Assembly (NCBI RefSeq): GCF_024448165.1
Contig: NZ_JAMOLN010000012.1
Coordinates: forward strand, 18,956-82,955
Reading direction: 5' to 3'
From: Streptomyces longispororuber
GTDB lineage: Bacteria > Actinomycetota > Actinomycetes > Streptomycetales > Streptomycetaceae
Length of the DNA: 64,000 nt
Below the pieces are notes generated by a model. It was not told where the DNA came from. It worked only from the letters and a program-made list of their open reading frames with translations, and made no database searches. The stretch's first letter is position 1; each line of letters starts with the position of its first letter. The translations under genes were made by a program, and so were the position numbers. Shown here one piece after another: positions 35,863 to 43,560 of this stretch.

Positions 35863-36243
35863 ATGGCATGTCGTATCACTGAACTCGTGCTCGGTTGCCG
35901 GGACCCGGAGGCGCTGGCCCGGTTCTGGTGCGAGGTCCTGGACTTCGTCGTGCTCGACCGCGAGGAGGACGGCAGCCTGGAGATCGGGCCGCGCGAAGGG
36001 TTCGGCGGCCCGCAGCCGACGATCATCCTCAGCCCCGAGGAGCCGGCGGACGAGACCAAGCCCCGGCTGCACATCGACGTCAACGCCACGGATCGCGATC
36101 AGGACGCCGAACTCGAACGTCTCCTGAAGCTCGGGGCCCGCCCGGCCGACGTCGGGCAGACCGGCGAGGAGTCCTGGCACGTCCTCGCCGACCCCGAGGG
36201 CAATGCGTTCTGCCTGCTCAAGACTCGCGTACGCCCTCTCTGA
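35863..36243 (+). CDS. VOC family protein (glyoxalase/bleomycin-resistance-like)
   Basis: A 126-residue single-unit protein of the vicinal oxygen chelate superfamily, start ATG 35863. It begins [20 protein letters not shown] and ends with [18 protein letters not shown], the standard beta-alpha-beta-beta pattern with a D-P-E-G-N-x-F-C end motif. It resembles the glyoxalase-like Glo_EDI group (DUF4658-like small proteins) rather than a true glyoxalase; metal ligands are not all evident. Probably acts as a dimer. Function unknown. Confidence 0.85.
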   Translation: MACRITELVLGCRDPEALARFWCEVLDFVVLDREEDGSLEIGPREGFGGPQPTIILSPEEPADETKPRLHIDVNATDRDQDAELERLLKLGARPADVGQTGEESWHVLADPEGNAFCLLKTRVRPL

Positions 36244-36538
36244 CGGTGCCGCCGGGGAGCGGAGGGAGGGCCGTCGCCCCTCGCTTGGAGCGGGCGCGAA
36301 ATTGCCCACCAGGAGGAATTCGGCTGAAGAGGCAATCGGCTCGGCCCTCCGCTTCTCGGACCCCCTTCCACACCCGTCGGTGCTTCTCCCGCACTCCGGG
36401 CCGAAGGGGTCGTCAGGATTTGTAGATCTGATGAATAAGCCCAGGTCAGTTCGGATATGATCGACGCCGTCGCGCGATCGGCCGGACAGCAGAAGATGCA
36501 CCGGCCGTTTCCTGCATCCCGAGAGGAAACAACAAACG

Positions 36539-36988
36539 GTGTACTGCCCCTTCTGCAGGCTCCCCGACAGTCGCGTCATCGACAGCCGGGCGACCGACGA
36601 CGGGACGTCGATCCGTCGACGGCGGCAGTGCCCCACGTGCCAGCGGCGCTTCACCACTCTGGAGACCTACTCCCTGCTCGTGGTGAAGCGCAGTGGAGTC
36701 ACCGAGCCGTTCAGTCGCACCAAGATCGTCAGCAGCGTCCGCAAGGCGTGCCAAGGCCGCCCCATCACCGAGGACATGCTCGACCGTCTCGGTCAGCAGG
36801 TCGAGGAGAACGTGCGGGCCACCGGGAGCGCGCAACTGTCCACTCACGAAGTGGGATTGGCCGTTCTCGAGCCGCTGAGCGAACTGGACCCAGTGGCATA
36901 CATGCGGTTCGCCTCCGTATACCGCGCCTTTGAATCGCTCACCGATTTCGAGAACGCCATCGCGGAGCTTCGCACCAAGTGCGGCTGA
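36539..36988 (+). CDS. nrdR: transcriptional repressor NrdR, stand-alone copy
   Basis: A 149-residue protein. The N-terminal zinc ribbon has two C-x2-C pairs (YCPFC and QCPTC) with [20 protein letters not shown] between; the ATP-cone domain ([38 protein letters not shown]) is complete. NrdR senses (d)ATP and represses ribonucleotide reductase genes. Start GTG 36539; GAGAGGAAAC lies upstream at a long spacing. In Streptomyces nrdR normally precedes nrdJ, but no nrdJ follows here: the next gene is on the other strand. This is thus a second or relocated copy. I found no clear NrdR box in the 295 bases upstream. Confidence 0.93.
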   Translation: MYCPFCRLPDSRVIDSRATDDGTSIRRRRQCPTCQRRFTTLETYSLLVVKRSGVTEPFSRTKIVSSVRKACQGRPITEDMLDRLGQQVEENVRATGSAQLSTHEVGLAVLEPLSELDPVAYMRFASVYRAFESLTDFENAIAELRTKCG

Positions 36989-37125
36989 TCCCCATCCGGT
37001 GGAGCGGCGTCCGTCCTACGGCATTCCAGCTGCCGCATTCCTTCGGAAGCGACGGGCATCTGTCGCCCGTCATTCCCTCACTGCCGTCCACCGCGTCGGC
37101 GTCCCTCGCGGTCGACCTCGTGGGG

Positions 37126-37815
37126 TCACCGACCTGACAGACAGCAGTCACCGCACATGCCGCCGTTCGGTGCGCGGTAGAGCAGGCAGCAGCTGCGCCG
37201 CCGGAACGTCAGGTCCGGGCCGGTGATGCTGCCCGTGCCCACGAGTCGACCCACGTTCAACAGGTCGCGGGTCAGGCGGATCACCGCCGAGCGCGCCTCG
37301 GGGCGGGCCCGCAGCAGCACGGCGGCGGACCCCACGAGCGCGGAGGCGGCGTTCCCGTCCAGGAGCCGCTGCGCGACCTTCACCTCGAAGGTATCCTCCA
37401 ACTCCTGCAAGGGCGCCGCCACTTGCTCGTACACGGCGGTCACCATGTCAGGGAGTTCGCCTGCCGGGCGTCCTTCGGGAGACCTCTGCAACCGGATGGC
37501 GGAGGTGTCGTCGACCCATTCCAGGTTCCTCAGGTCGGGCACGATGCCGTGCAGGACGGTGCATGCCAGGAGTGGTGACCACAGCCGGGCCGCGAGTCCC
37601 AGGTGCACGATCGACACTCCGACACGTGCCTCGCTCGTCCCGAACCTGCGGTTCACTTCGCGTGCGCGCTCGGCGAATCCGTCCGCGAACGACGCGGCCC
37701 TCCGCGGACCGGCCGTGTCGGCCGTGCCGGGCAGGACGAAGAATCCGCCCAGTCCGGCCACGTCGCGCAGCGCGTCACCCACAGCGGCAGAGGTCGGTCT
37801 CACCGGCTCCTCCAT
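37126..37815 (-). CDS. FhuF-like (2Fe-2S) siderophore/metal reductase
   Basis: A 229-residue protein, start ATG 37815 with GAGAGG upstream. The C-terminus CCLLYRAPNGGMCGDCCL contains the CC-x10-C-x2-C pattern of the FhuF iron-sulfur domain, which reduces ferric siderophores. The rest (VSIVHLGLAARLWSPLLACT, MVTAVYEQVAAPLQELEDTF) matches FhuF-like IucA/IucC-type ferric reductases. It begins 11 bases after the ferredoxin-like gene and so shares its cobalamin riboswitch. Control by B12 rather than iron suggests the substrate could be a cobalt corrinoid or a corrinoid-linked process; this is inference. Confidence 0.85.
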   Translation of the reverse strand: MEEPVRPTSAAVGDALRDVAGLGGFFVLPGTADTAGPRRAASFADGFAERAREVNRRFGTSEARVGVSIVHLGLAARLWSPLLACTVLHGIVPDLRNLEWVDDTSAIRLQRSPEGRPAGELPDMVTAVYEQVAAPLQELEDTFEVKVAQRLLDGNAASALVGSAAVLLRARPEARSAVIRLTRDLLNVGRLVGTGSITGPDLTFRRRSCCLLYRAPNGGMCGDCCLSGR

Positions 37816-37826
37816 CCCGGAACCTC

Positions 37827-38216
37827 TCACCGTGTCGGCCGGCGGGGAGGCGTGACGACGTACAGGTCGAGGATCTCCGGCATCGGCGCGACGCCCGGCC
37901 CACCCGCCCGCACCCACGTGACGATGTCCTCCGTCGCCTCCGGGTCGTTGACGAGACCGAGCCACACCGGCCGCGCTCCGCCGGCTCGTCCCTCGGCCGA
38001 CGGTTGCACCACGATGACGTTCGCCTGCTCGCACACGTCCAGACATTCCGAGATGCGTACGGGCACCGCGGCCCGCAACCGTGCCGTCTGCGCCGCGTGG
38101 TCACCGGCCACCTTCACCGTGCCGCAGCAGCAGTCCCGGCACACCACCACCCGGCTCGGCGCCGTTTCCCGCGCGCCCTCGCCCGGCGTCGCGACACCGG
38201 TCGGTATTCCTGCCAT
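37827..38216 (-). CDS. thioredoxin-like (2Fe-2S) ferredoxin domain protein
   Basis: A 129-residue protein, start ATG 38216 with GAGGGAG upstream. The ferredoxin signature is VVVCRDCCCGT (cluster ligand region 1) and ISECLDVCEQANVIVVQP (C-x3-C, region 2), as in the thioredoxin-like [2Fe-2S] ferredoxins. The C-terminal half holds EATEDIVTWVRAGGPG and ends in a basic tail. It is the first gene behind a cobalamin riboswitch and is coupled to the FhuF-like gene; it is a natural electron donor for it. The extra Cys pair in CCC is unusual. Confidence 0.85.
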   Translation of the reverse strand: MAGIPTGVATPGEGARETAPSRVVVCRDCCCGTVKVAGDHAAQTARLRAAVPVRISECLDVCEQANVIVVQPSAEGRAGGARPVWLGLVNDPEATEDIVTWVRAGGPGVAPMPEILDLYVVTPPRRPTR

Positions 38217-38225
38217 GCCCCACTC

Positions 38226-38430
38226 CCTCTCACCGGGGAGATCCGCCCCGGTACCCGTCGAGGAGGCGACAGCGTGAGTCTCCTGGCTCTCGGGTCACCG
38301 CCGGTCCCGGCCTTCCCGCCCGTACGGGCAGTGGCCTTTCGGGATCGGCTCACCGATCACAGTGGCGGTACCGCGCCGGATTCACACCGGCTTCCTCTGT
38401 CCGCCATCGCCCAAATCGTCGGCCATCCTC
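38226..38430 (-). promoter_or_regulatory. cobalamin riboswitch upstream of ferredoxin/FhuF-like operon
   Basis: On the minus strand the core reads GGAAGCCGGTGTGAATCCGG then CGCGGTACCGCCACTGTGA, near-identical to the consensus AdoCbl aptamer, at about 38393-38358. The B12 box AGCCAGGAGACTCACGC follows at 38287-38271. Downstream, ACCGGGG-CGGATCT-CCCCGGT (38252-38231) is a hairpin directly before the GAGAGGGAG RBS, so control may be at translation start. No metE or transporter follows; the targets are the ferredoxin-like and FhuF-like genes. Confidence 0.92.
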
Positions 38431-38506
38431 TCACGCTCCCGAGCTCGAACTGCCCGCGCTGCGCGGCGTGACGGACAGGGCTGAGCCGTCCGCCGTTCTC
38501 CGCGAC

Positions 38507-38689
38507 CTCTAGGGCCTGTCTCCCAGATCCCTCCTGCCCCGCGACGCCTGGCACGCGCTCTCGCAGCACCGGGCGCAAGGCCAAGTACATCCAGTACGAG
38601 GCCTTGAGCCCGGCACGCCGAGAGCACGCACCAGACGCCGCGGGGCCCGCCCTTCGGGCGGACGGAGGGATCTGGGAGACAGGCCCTAG
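38507..38689. repeat. MITE-like palindromic element with 26-base perfect terminal inverted repeats
   Basis: The 26 bases at 38507-38532 (beginning CTAGGGCCTGTCTCCCAG) are exactly the reverse complement of 38664-38689. Between them the inner parts also mirror each other imperfectly: CTGGCACGCGCTCTCG faces CGAGAGCACGCACCAG, and GGCCAAG faces CTTGAG-type sequence. The whole 183-base unit can fold into one long hairpin. It has no coding frame. This fits a miniature inverted-repeat transposable element moved by a transposase elsewhere in the genome. It lies between the riboswitch promoter and the gene at 38811. Confidence 0.75.
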
Positions 38690-38810
38690 GCTCGTGGGGC
38701 GTCGCGTCGTCGGAAACCGGCCCATGCCCGGTCGGGTCCGTCGTCCGACGTCCTGACGTCCGCCGTACGAGGCGGAGTCGGGGATCGAGCAGTCGAGGAA
38801 AGGAACGTTC

Positions 38811-40358
38811 ATGCGTGCTCGGAGCATCGGTGCGGCCGCCGCGGCGGGATTGGCTCTGGTGGCGGCCCGCGATCTCGTCCAGAAGAAGCACGCGCTCCTC
38901 AGGAACTTCCCCGTGGTCGGGCACGCCCGGTACCTGCTGGAGACGATCGGTCCCGAGCTGCGGCAGTACGTCGTGACCTCCAACGACGAGGAGCGCCCGT
39001 TCAGCCGTGACCAGCGCAGCTGGATCTACGCGTCGGCGAAGGAGGAGAACAACTATTTCGGGTTCGGCACCGACAACGACGTCGAGCACATGCAGGGCCA
39101 CGCGTACATAAAGCAGCGCACGTTCGCCGGGACGCTGCCCGATCTGCACGACCCGCAGGCGCCGCTGCCCTCGGCCAAGGTGCTGGGCGGGCCGCGCGGG
39201 CGGGCCAAGGCGTTCCGGCCGGCCAGCATCGTGAACATCTCGGCGATGAGCTTCGGCTCGCTGTCAGGACCCGCCATCACGGCGCTCAACAAGGGCGCGG
39301 CGCTGGCCGGCGCGATGCACAACACCGGCGAGGGCGGTCTCTCCGATTACCACCGCAGCGGCGGCGACCTCGTCCTGCAGATCGGCACGTCGTACTTCGG
39401 CTGCCGCAACGACGACGGCACCTTCAACCTCGACAAGCTCAAGGCCGTGGTCGCGAGCGCCCCGGTGAAGGCACTGGAGATCAAGCTGTCCCAGGGCGCC
39501 AAGCCGGGGCTCGGCGGGATGCTGCCGGGCGCGAAGGTGACCCCCGAGATCGCCGGCATCCGCGGCATCCCGGTGGGCAAGGACTGCGCCTCCCCCTCCC
39601 GGCACAGCGCCTTCCACGACGTCGACTCGATGCTCGACTTCGTCGAACTGCTCGCCACCGAGACCGGGCTGCCGGTCGGGATCAAGAGCGCCGTGGGCGA
39701 CATGGGGTTCTGGGAGGAGCTGGCCACGCTGATGGCGCGGGGTGACCGCGGCGTCGACTTCGTGACCGTCGACGGCGGCGAGGGCGGCACCGGGGCAGCA
39801 CCGCTGATCTTCGCCGACTCCGTGTCGCTGCCGTTCCGGATGGGCTTCTCCCGCGTCTACGCCGCGTTCGCCGAGCGGGGTCTGACGGACGACGTCACCT
39901 TCATCGGGTCCGGCAAGCTCGGCCTGCCGGAGAACGCCGCGGTGGCCTTCGCGCTGGGCGTCGACATGATCAACGTGGCCCGCGAGGCCATGCTGTCCAT
40001 CGGCTGCATCCAGGCGCAGAAGTGCCACACGGACAAGTGCCCGACCGGCATCGCCACCCAGGCCCCGTGGCTGGTGCGCGGCGTCGACGCGCCGTCGAAG
40101 GCGCAGCGCGCCGCGGTCTATCTGCGCACTCTGCGCCGGGAGTTGCTGAAGGTGTCGGGCGCTGTCGGTGTCGCCCACCCGTCGCTCATCACCCCCGCCG
40201 ACATCGACATCATGAACGGCGACTACGACGCCCGTGGCCTGGCGAGTGTCTACGGCTACAAGGACGGGTGGGGCGAACTCGGCACGGACCTCGCCCAGGA
40301 GATCACCGCGCTGCTCACCACCGGGCCGGACGCCGACCGGAAGCCGGCCGCCGGCTGA
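38811..40358 (+). CDS. FMN-binding glutamate synthase family protein
   Basis: A 515-residue protein with one N-terminal hydrophobic segment (AAAAAGLALVAARDLV). It carries the complete glutamate synthase central barrel (GltB large-subunit family) without the amidotransferase domain: ISAMSFGSLSGPAITALNKG, NTGEGGLSDYH, QGAKPGLGGMLPGAKVTPEIA (as GAKPGLGGMLPG), SAVGD, VDGGEGGTGAAP, and CHTDKCPTGIATQ with Cys residues for an iron-sulfur cluster. Such stand-alone proteins are FMN/3Fe-4S oxidoreductases of unclear substrate, not normal GOGAT. Start ATG 38811 follows GAGGAAAGGAACG. The MITE lies just upstream. Confidence 0.9.
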   Translation: MRARSIGAAAAAGLALVAARDLVQKKHALLRNFPVVGHARYLLETIGPELRQYVVTSNDEERPFSRDQRSWIYASAKEENNYFGFGTDNDVEHMQGHAYIKQRTFAGTLPDLHDPQAPLPSAKVLGGPRGRAKAFRPASIVNISAMSFGSLSGPAITALNKGAALAGAMHNTGEGGLSDYHRSGGDLVLQIGTSYFGCRNDDGTFNLDKLKAVVASAPVKALEIKLSQGAKPGLGGMLPGAKVTPEIAGIRGIPVGKDCASPSRHSAFHDVDSMLDFVELLATETGLPVGIKSAVGDMGFWEELATLMARGDRGVDFVTVDGGEGGTGAAPLIFADSVSLPFRMGFSRVYAAFAERGLTDDVTFIGSGKLGLPENAAVAFALGVDMINVAREAMLSIGCIQAQKCHTDKCPTGIATQAPWLVRGVDAPSKAQRAAVYLRTLRRELLKVSGAVGVAHPSLITPADIDIMNGDYDARGLASVYGYKDGWGELGTDLAQEITALLTTGPDADRKPAAG

Positions 40359-40374
40359 GCCCTGGCGGGCTGCG

Positions 40375-41070
40375 TCACGGGCGCCGGAGGCTGACGGCCA
40401 GGAAGTGCGGCTGCTGGTGGGTCTTGTCGTGCCGGCGGACATCGACCTGTCGGGCCTCCGGCGTGGCGCGCGGTTCCCTCAGCTCCTCCAGCACGAATCC
40501 GGCCCCGAGCAGCTCGCCCAGGAACTGTTCCAGCGTCATCCGCCAGTAGCTGAGGGCGTATCCGTCGCCGAAGGGCAGCTCCACCCGCTCACCGGCGAAG
40601 TAGGAACCGCCGAAGTAGGTCCAGTCGCCGGTGGGGTGGGTGGTGGAGACCAGCAGCGTGCCGCCGGGCCGCAGCACGCGTCGTACTTCTGCGAGCAGTT
40701 GGGCCCGTGCGTCGATGTGGTGGTAGACGAGGGCCAGCACGACGAGGTCGAACGACTGGTCCGCCAGGAACGACAGCGGCTGCTCCAGGTCGTGCTGGTG
40801 CAGATCGGCTCTGTCGCCGAGCCGTTCCCGCGCGGCACGCAGCAACGTCTCGCTGCCCTCGACGCCGACCACCTCCCCCGCTCCCTTGCGCAGCAGGTCG
40901 GCGGCATAGTGCCCGGCCCCGCATCCGAGATCCAGTACGCGCAGGCCGCTCACGTCACCGGCGAGTTCGAGCATGGCCGGTCGGTCGGTGTACGCGTTGT
41001 AGGCGCTGTGCGTGGCCTGGAGTGCGAACTGCCGGCCCATCTCACCGTGGTACGCGGTTTCGGCTGCCAT
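40375..41070 (-). CDS. class I SAM-dependent methyltransferase
   Basis: A 231-residue UbiE/BioC-like methyltransferase. Motif I is LRVLDLGCGAGHYAADLL (~residues 44-61), followed by VVGVEGSETLL, FDLVVLALVYHHID and LRPGGTLLVSTTHP. The start region HGEMGRQFALQATHSAYNAYTDRP is typical of small-molecule methyltransferases of this group in actinomycetes. Start ATG 41070. It is convergent with the glutamate-synthase-like gene, with only 16 bases between. Substrate unknown. Confidence 0.9.
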   Translation of the reverse strand: MAAETAYHGEMGRQFALQATHSAYNAYTDRPAMLELAGDVSGLRVLDLGCGAGHYAADLLRKGAGEVVGVEGSETLLRAARERLGDRADLHQHDLEQPLSFLADQSFDLVVLALVYHHIDARAQLLAEVRRVLRPGGTLLVSTTHPTGDWTYFGGSYFAGERVELPFGDGYALSYWRMTLEQFLGELLGAGFVLEELREPRATPEARQVDVRRHDKTHQQPHFLAVSLRRP

Positions 41071-41170
41071 GGAGGGATTCTCGCAGGAGCCGTGGCGCCG
41101 GCCTCTCCGCGATCGCGAGCAGCTCAGTGCTCAAGGTGTGGCTACGTCGCTGTATCACTGTGTCGCTTTG

Positions 41171-42403
41171 TCACTGTGCGGTCGTGACGACCAGGGAGAC
41201 GTTCTGTCCGCCGAAGCCGAAGGAGTTGCTGAGCACGGCCTCCTGGGGGATGTCCCGTCGCTCCGTCACGACATCGAGGTCGATGTCGTCGTCGACGCCG
41301 GCCTTCTCGAGGTTGCGGGTGGGCGGGATGATTCCGTGTTCCACGCTGAGGACGGCGATGAGCGCCTCGATCGCGCCCGCGGCGCCGAAGAGGTGGCCGA
41401 GCGCCGCCTTGGGTGCGGTCGCGGTGGCCCGGCTGCCGAAGACCTCCCCGATCGCGTGTGCCTCGGCGGCGTCGCCGACGGGGGTCCCGGTGGCATGGGC
41501 GTTGACGTGGCCCATCCGCTCGGGCGCCAGACCTGCCTGAGCGAGTGCCTTGCGCATGGCGGAGACCTGGCCGGTGCCATCGGGAGCAGGCGCCGTGATG
41601 TGGTGCGCGTCGGCGGCGATGCCCGCGCCGGCGAGCACCGCGTGGACGTGCGCGTGCCGGGCCCTGGCGTGCTCGGCGTTCTCCAGCACCAGGACGGCGG
41701 CGCCCTCGCTGAGGACGAAGCCGCCGCGGTCGGCGGCGAACGGCCGTGACGCCGACGCGGGGTCGAGGGTGTCGCGCGACAGTGCCTGTGCCTGCGTGAA
41801 TCCGGCGACGGTGAGCGGAGTGATGGCGGCCTCGGTTCCGCCGACGATGACCACGTCCGCCTCGCCGGCCCGGATGAGCCTGGCCCCCAGGGCGATCGCC
41901 TCGGCACCGGACGAGCACGCCGAGACGGGCGTGTAGGCGCCGGCCCGTGCCCCGTACTCGATGCTGATCAGTGCCGCCGCCGCGTTGGGCATGAGCATCG
42001 GGATGGTGCGGGGAGAGACGCGCCGGGTCCCGGACGCCTCCAGTACGTCGTCCTGCTCCAGCAGCGTCCGTACGCCGCCGATGCCCGTGCCGATCACCGA
42101 GGCGAGCCTGTCCGGGTCCACGTCGGGGGCGCCGGCATCGGCCCAGGCCTCGGCCGCCGCGACCATGGCCGCCTGCTGCGCCCGGTCGAGCCGCCTGGCC
42201 CGCACCGGTGGCAGCGACGCCGCGGGATCGACCGCCATCGTCCCCGCGACGGTGTCGGGAAGGCCGCTGCCCTCCTGGTCGCGCAGGACTCCCCCGCGGA
42301 TGCCGGACCGGCCGGCCAGCAGAGCGTCCCAGGTGGAGGCCACGTCCCCACCGAGGGGTGTGATCGCGCCGAGTCCGGTCACGACGACGTCCGTCCTGTC
42401 CAT
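41171..42403 (-). CDS. beta-ketoacyl-ACP synthase, FabF/KAS II-like
   Basis: A 410-residue condensing enzyme. Catalytic residues are all in place: Cys163 in SACSSGAEA, the first His in NAHATGTPVGD and the second His in KAALGHLFGAAG, with NSFGFGGQN at the C-terminus. Start ATG 42403 (MDRTDVVVTGLGAIT) follows AGAAGGG. No acyl carrier protein, ketoreductase or acyltransferase is nearby, so this is an orphan ketosynthase that must use the host acyl carrier protein. It is divergent from a TetR gene, and both share two TTGTATnnnATACAA operators, so it is an inducible enzyme. Product unknown. Confidence 0.92.
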   Translation of the reverse strand: MDRTDVVVTGLGAITPLGGDVASTWDALLAGRSGIRGGVLRDQEGSGLPDTVAGTMAVDPAASLPPVRARRLDRAQQAAMVAAAEAWADAGAPDVDPDRLASVIGTGIGGVRTLLEQDDVLEASGTRRVSPRTIPMLMPNAAAALISIEYGARAGAYTPVSACSSGAEAIALGARLIRAGEADVVIVGGTEAAITPLTVAGFTQAQALSRDTLDPASASRPFAADRGGFVLSEGAAVLVLENAEHARARHAHVHAVLAGAGIAADAHHITAPAPDGTGQVSAMRKALAQAGLAPERMGHVNAHATGTPVGDAAEAHAIGEVFGSRATATAPKAALGHLFGAAGAIEALIAVLSVEHGIIPPTRNLEKAGVDDDIDLDVVTERRDIPQEAVLSNSFGFGGQNVSLVVTTAQ

Positions 42404-42418
42404 GTGGTCCAACCCTTC

Positions 42419-42463
42419 TTGTATGCGATACAAACGAGCGCATCTTTTTTGTATCACATACAA
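42419..42463. promoter_or_regulatory. two TetR operators, TTGTAT-n3-ATACAA
   Basis: TTGTATGCGATACAA at 42419-42433 and TTGTATCACATACAA at 42449-42463 are two 15-base palindromes with identical arms, centred 30 bases (about three helical turns) apart. They fill the gap between the ketosynthase start (42403) and the TetR start (42471) and are AT-rich against the background, so both promoters are likely to be covered by the regulator. Confidence 0.8.
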
Positions 42464-42470
42464 TCCGCGG

Positions 42471-43076
42471 GTGGAGAAGAAGCGAACCGACGCCCGGGCG
42501 ACCCCGACCCCGGCACTGGACCGAGGGCGCGCGACGCGGCGCCGGCTGATCGAGGTCACGGCCCAGCTGTGCACGGAGCGGCCCGGCGGCGAGGTGAGCG
42601 TCGCGGAGATCGCGAAAGCGGCGGGGGTCTTCCCCAACCAGGTCACCTACTACTTCGGCTCCAAGGACTCCCTGCTCGTGCACGGCGCCTTCCTGTGCCT
42701 GCTGCACGACACCCGGCGGATCGAGCGCATCGGCCGCCAGGCCCCGGACGCCGCGACGTTCCGGCGCAACATCGCCCGCGCCGTACTGGCACTGCCCTCG
42801 CTCCCGTCGGTCGCGCGAGCCCTCGCCACCGGGATCGCGAAACCCGAACTGGCCCCCGTGATCGACCAGCACCTCCAGCTGCTCTTCCGGCAGTCCGAAC
42901 GGTTCGTGAGCCAGCTCGTCGAGGCGCGCGGCTGGAGCACGCGTCGCCCGCTCAACGTGGAGGCGAGAACCTTCTGGAGCACCGCGCTCGGCGCCGTCCT
43001 GCTCGTCCGCGCCGGAGCCCACGGCAGCAACGCCGAACTCGACCTCGCCGGAGCGCTGACCGTCCACGACGCGTAG
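42471..43076 (+). CDS. TetR family transcriptional regulator
   Basis: A 201-residue regulator starting at GTG 42471 (VEKKRTDARATPTP). The helix-turn-helix is EVSVAEIAKAAGVFPNQVTY followed by YFGSKDSLLVHG. The helical ligand domain has RRNIARAV-like segments and ends LDLAGALTVHD. It is divergent from the orphan ketosynthase and the two TTGTAT palindromes between them are its likely binding sites. Such regulators often sense acyl-CoA or a lipid; no direct evidence here. Confidence 0.9.
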   Translation: MEKKRTDARATPTPALDRGRATRRRLIEVTAQLCTERPGGEVSVAEIAKAAGVFPNQVTYYFGSKDSLLVHGAFLCLLHDTRRIERIGRQAPDAATFRRNIARAVLALPSLPSVARALATGIAKPELAPVIDQHLQLLFRQSERFVSQLVEARGWSTRRPLNVEARTFWSTALGAVLLVRAGAHGSNAELDLAGALTVHDA

Positions 43077-43140
43077 CCGCACCCGCGGGTGCGGTGCGGG
43101 GCCCCTTCGACCGACACGATCCGCTCGTTAGGCTTCCTTC

Positions 43141-43560
43141 ATGCATGACAGTGATGTGGGCGTCGGTGACGCCTGGCGGGCGGGTGTCCTGCTGCGGCAG
43201 GTGCACCAGCGCAAGCACCGCGAGATCGACGCCGCGCTCACTCCGTTCGGCCTGTCCATGTCGCAGTACGTGGTGCTGCTCGCGGTCGCCGAACTCCCCG
43301 ACGCCTCCGCCCACGCGGTGGCGGTCCGCACCGCGCAGACCGACCAGTCCGTGGGGGCGACCCTGCGCACCCTGGTGGAGACCGGACTCGTGGACCGCGC
43401 CGACGGCATGGGGCGGCTCTACCGTCATCGCCTGAGCAGCCGCGGCACAGCGCTGGTCCAGCGGTGCGAGGAGCCGGTGCGGGCGAAGCTCAAGGAGGTC
43501 TTCGCGCCCCTCAGCGAGGCCGAGGTCGCCCAGCTCAGGAGCCTGCTGGAACGGCTGTAG
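43141..43560 (+). CDS. MarR family transcriptional regulator
   Basis: A 139-residue winged-helix regulator, start ATG 43141. The DNA-binding part is HAVAVRTAQTDQSVGATLRT-LVETGLVDRADG and the wing RLYRHRLSSRGTALVQRCE. It ends 26 bases inside the convergent XdhC gene, so the two messages overlap. Its target could be itself or the adjacent molybdenum hydroxylase operon; a clear palindrome was not found in front of the gene. Confidence 0.88.
   Translation: MHDSDVGVGDAWRAGVLLRQVHQRKHREIDAALTPFGLSMSQYVVLLAVAELPDASAHAVAVRTAQTDQSVGATLRTLVETGLVDRADGMGRLYRHRLSSRGTALVQRCEEPVRAKLKEVFAPLSEAEVAQLRSLLERL

Noticed and set aside
32924..35869. A 981-codon open frame on the minus strand opposite metE
   Set aside because: Shadow of metE: high GC leaves the opposite strand open; its translation is low-complexity Gly/Arg/Val/Asp and metE is certain.
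40358..43560. Ketosynthase, methyltransferase and oxidoreductase considered as a biosynthetic gene cluster
   Set aside because: No acyl carrier protein, acyltransferase or transporter, and the genes point in different directions with their own regulators.
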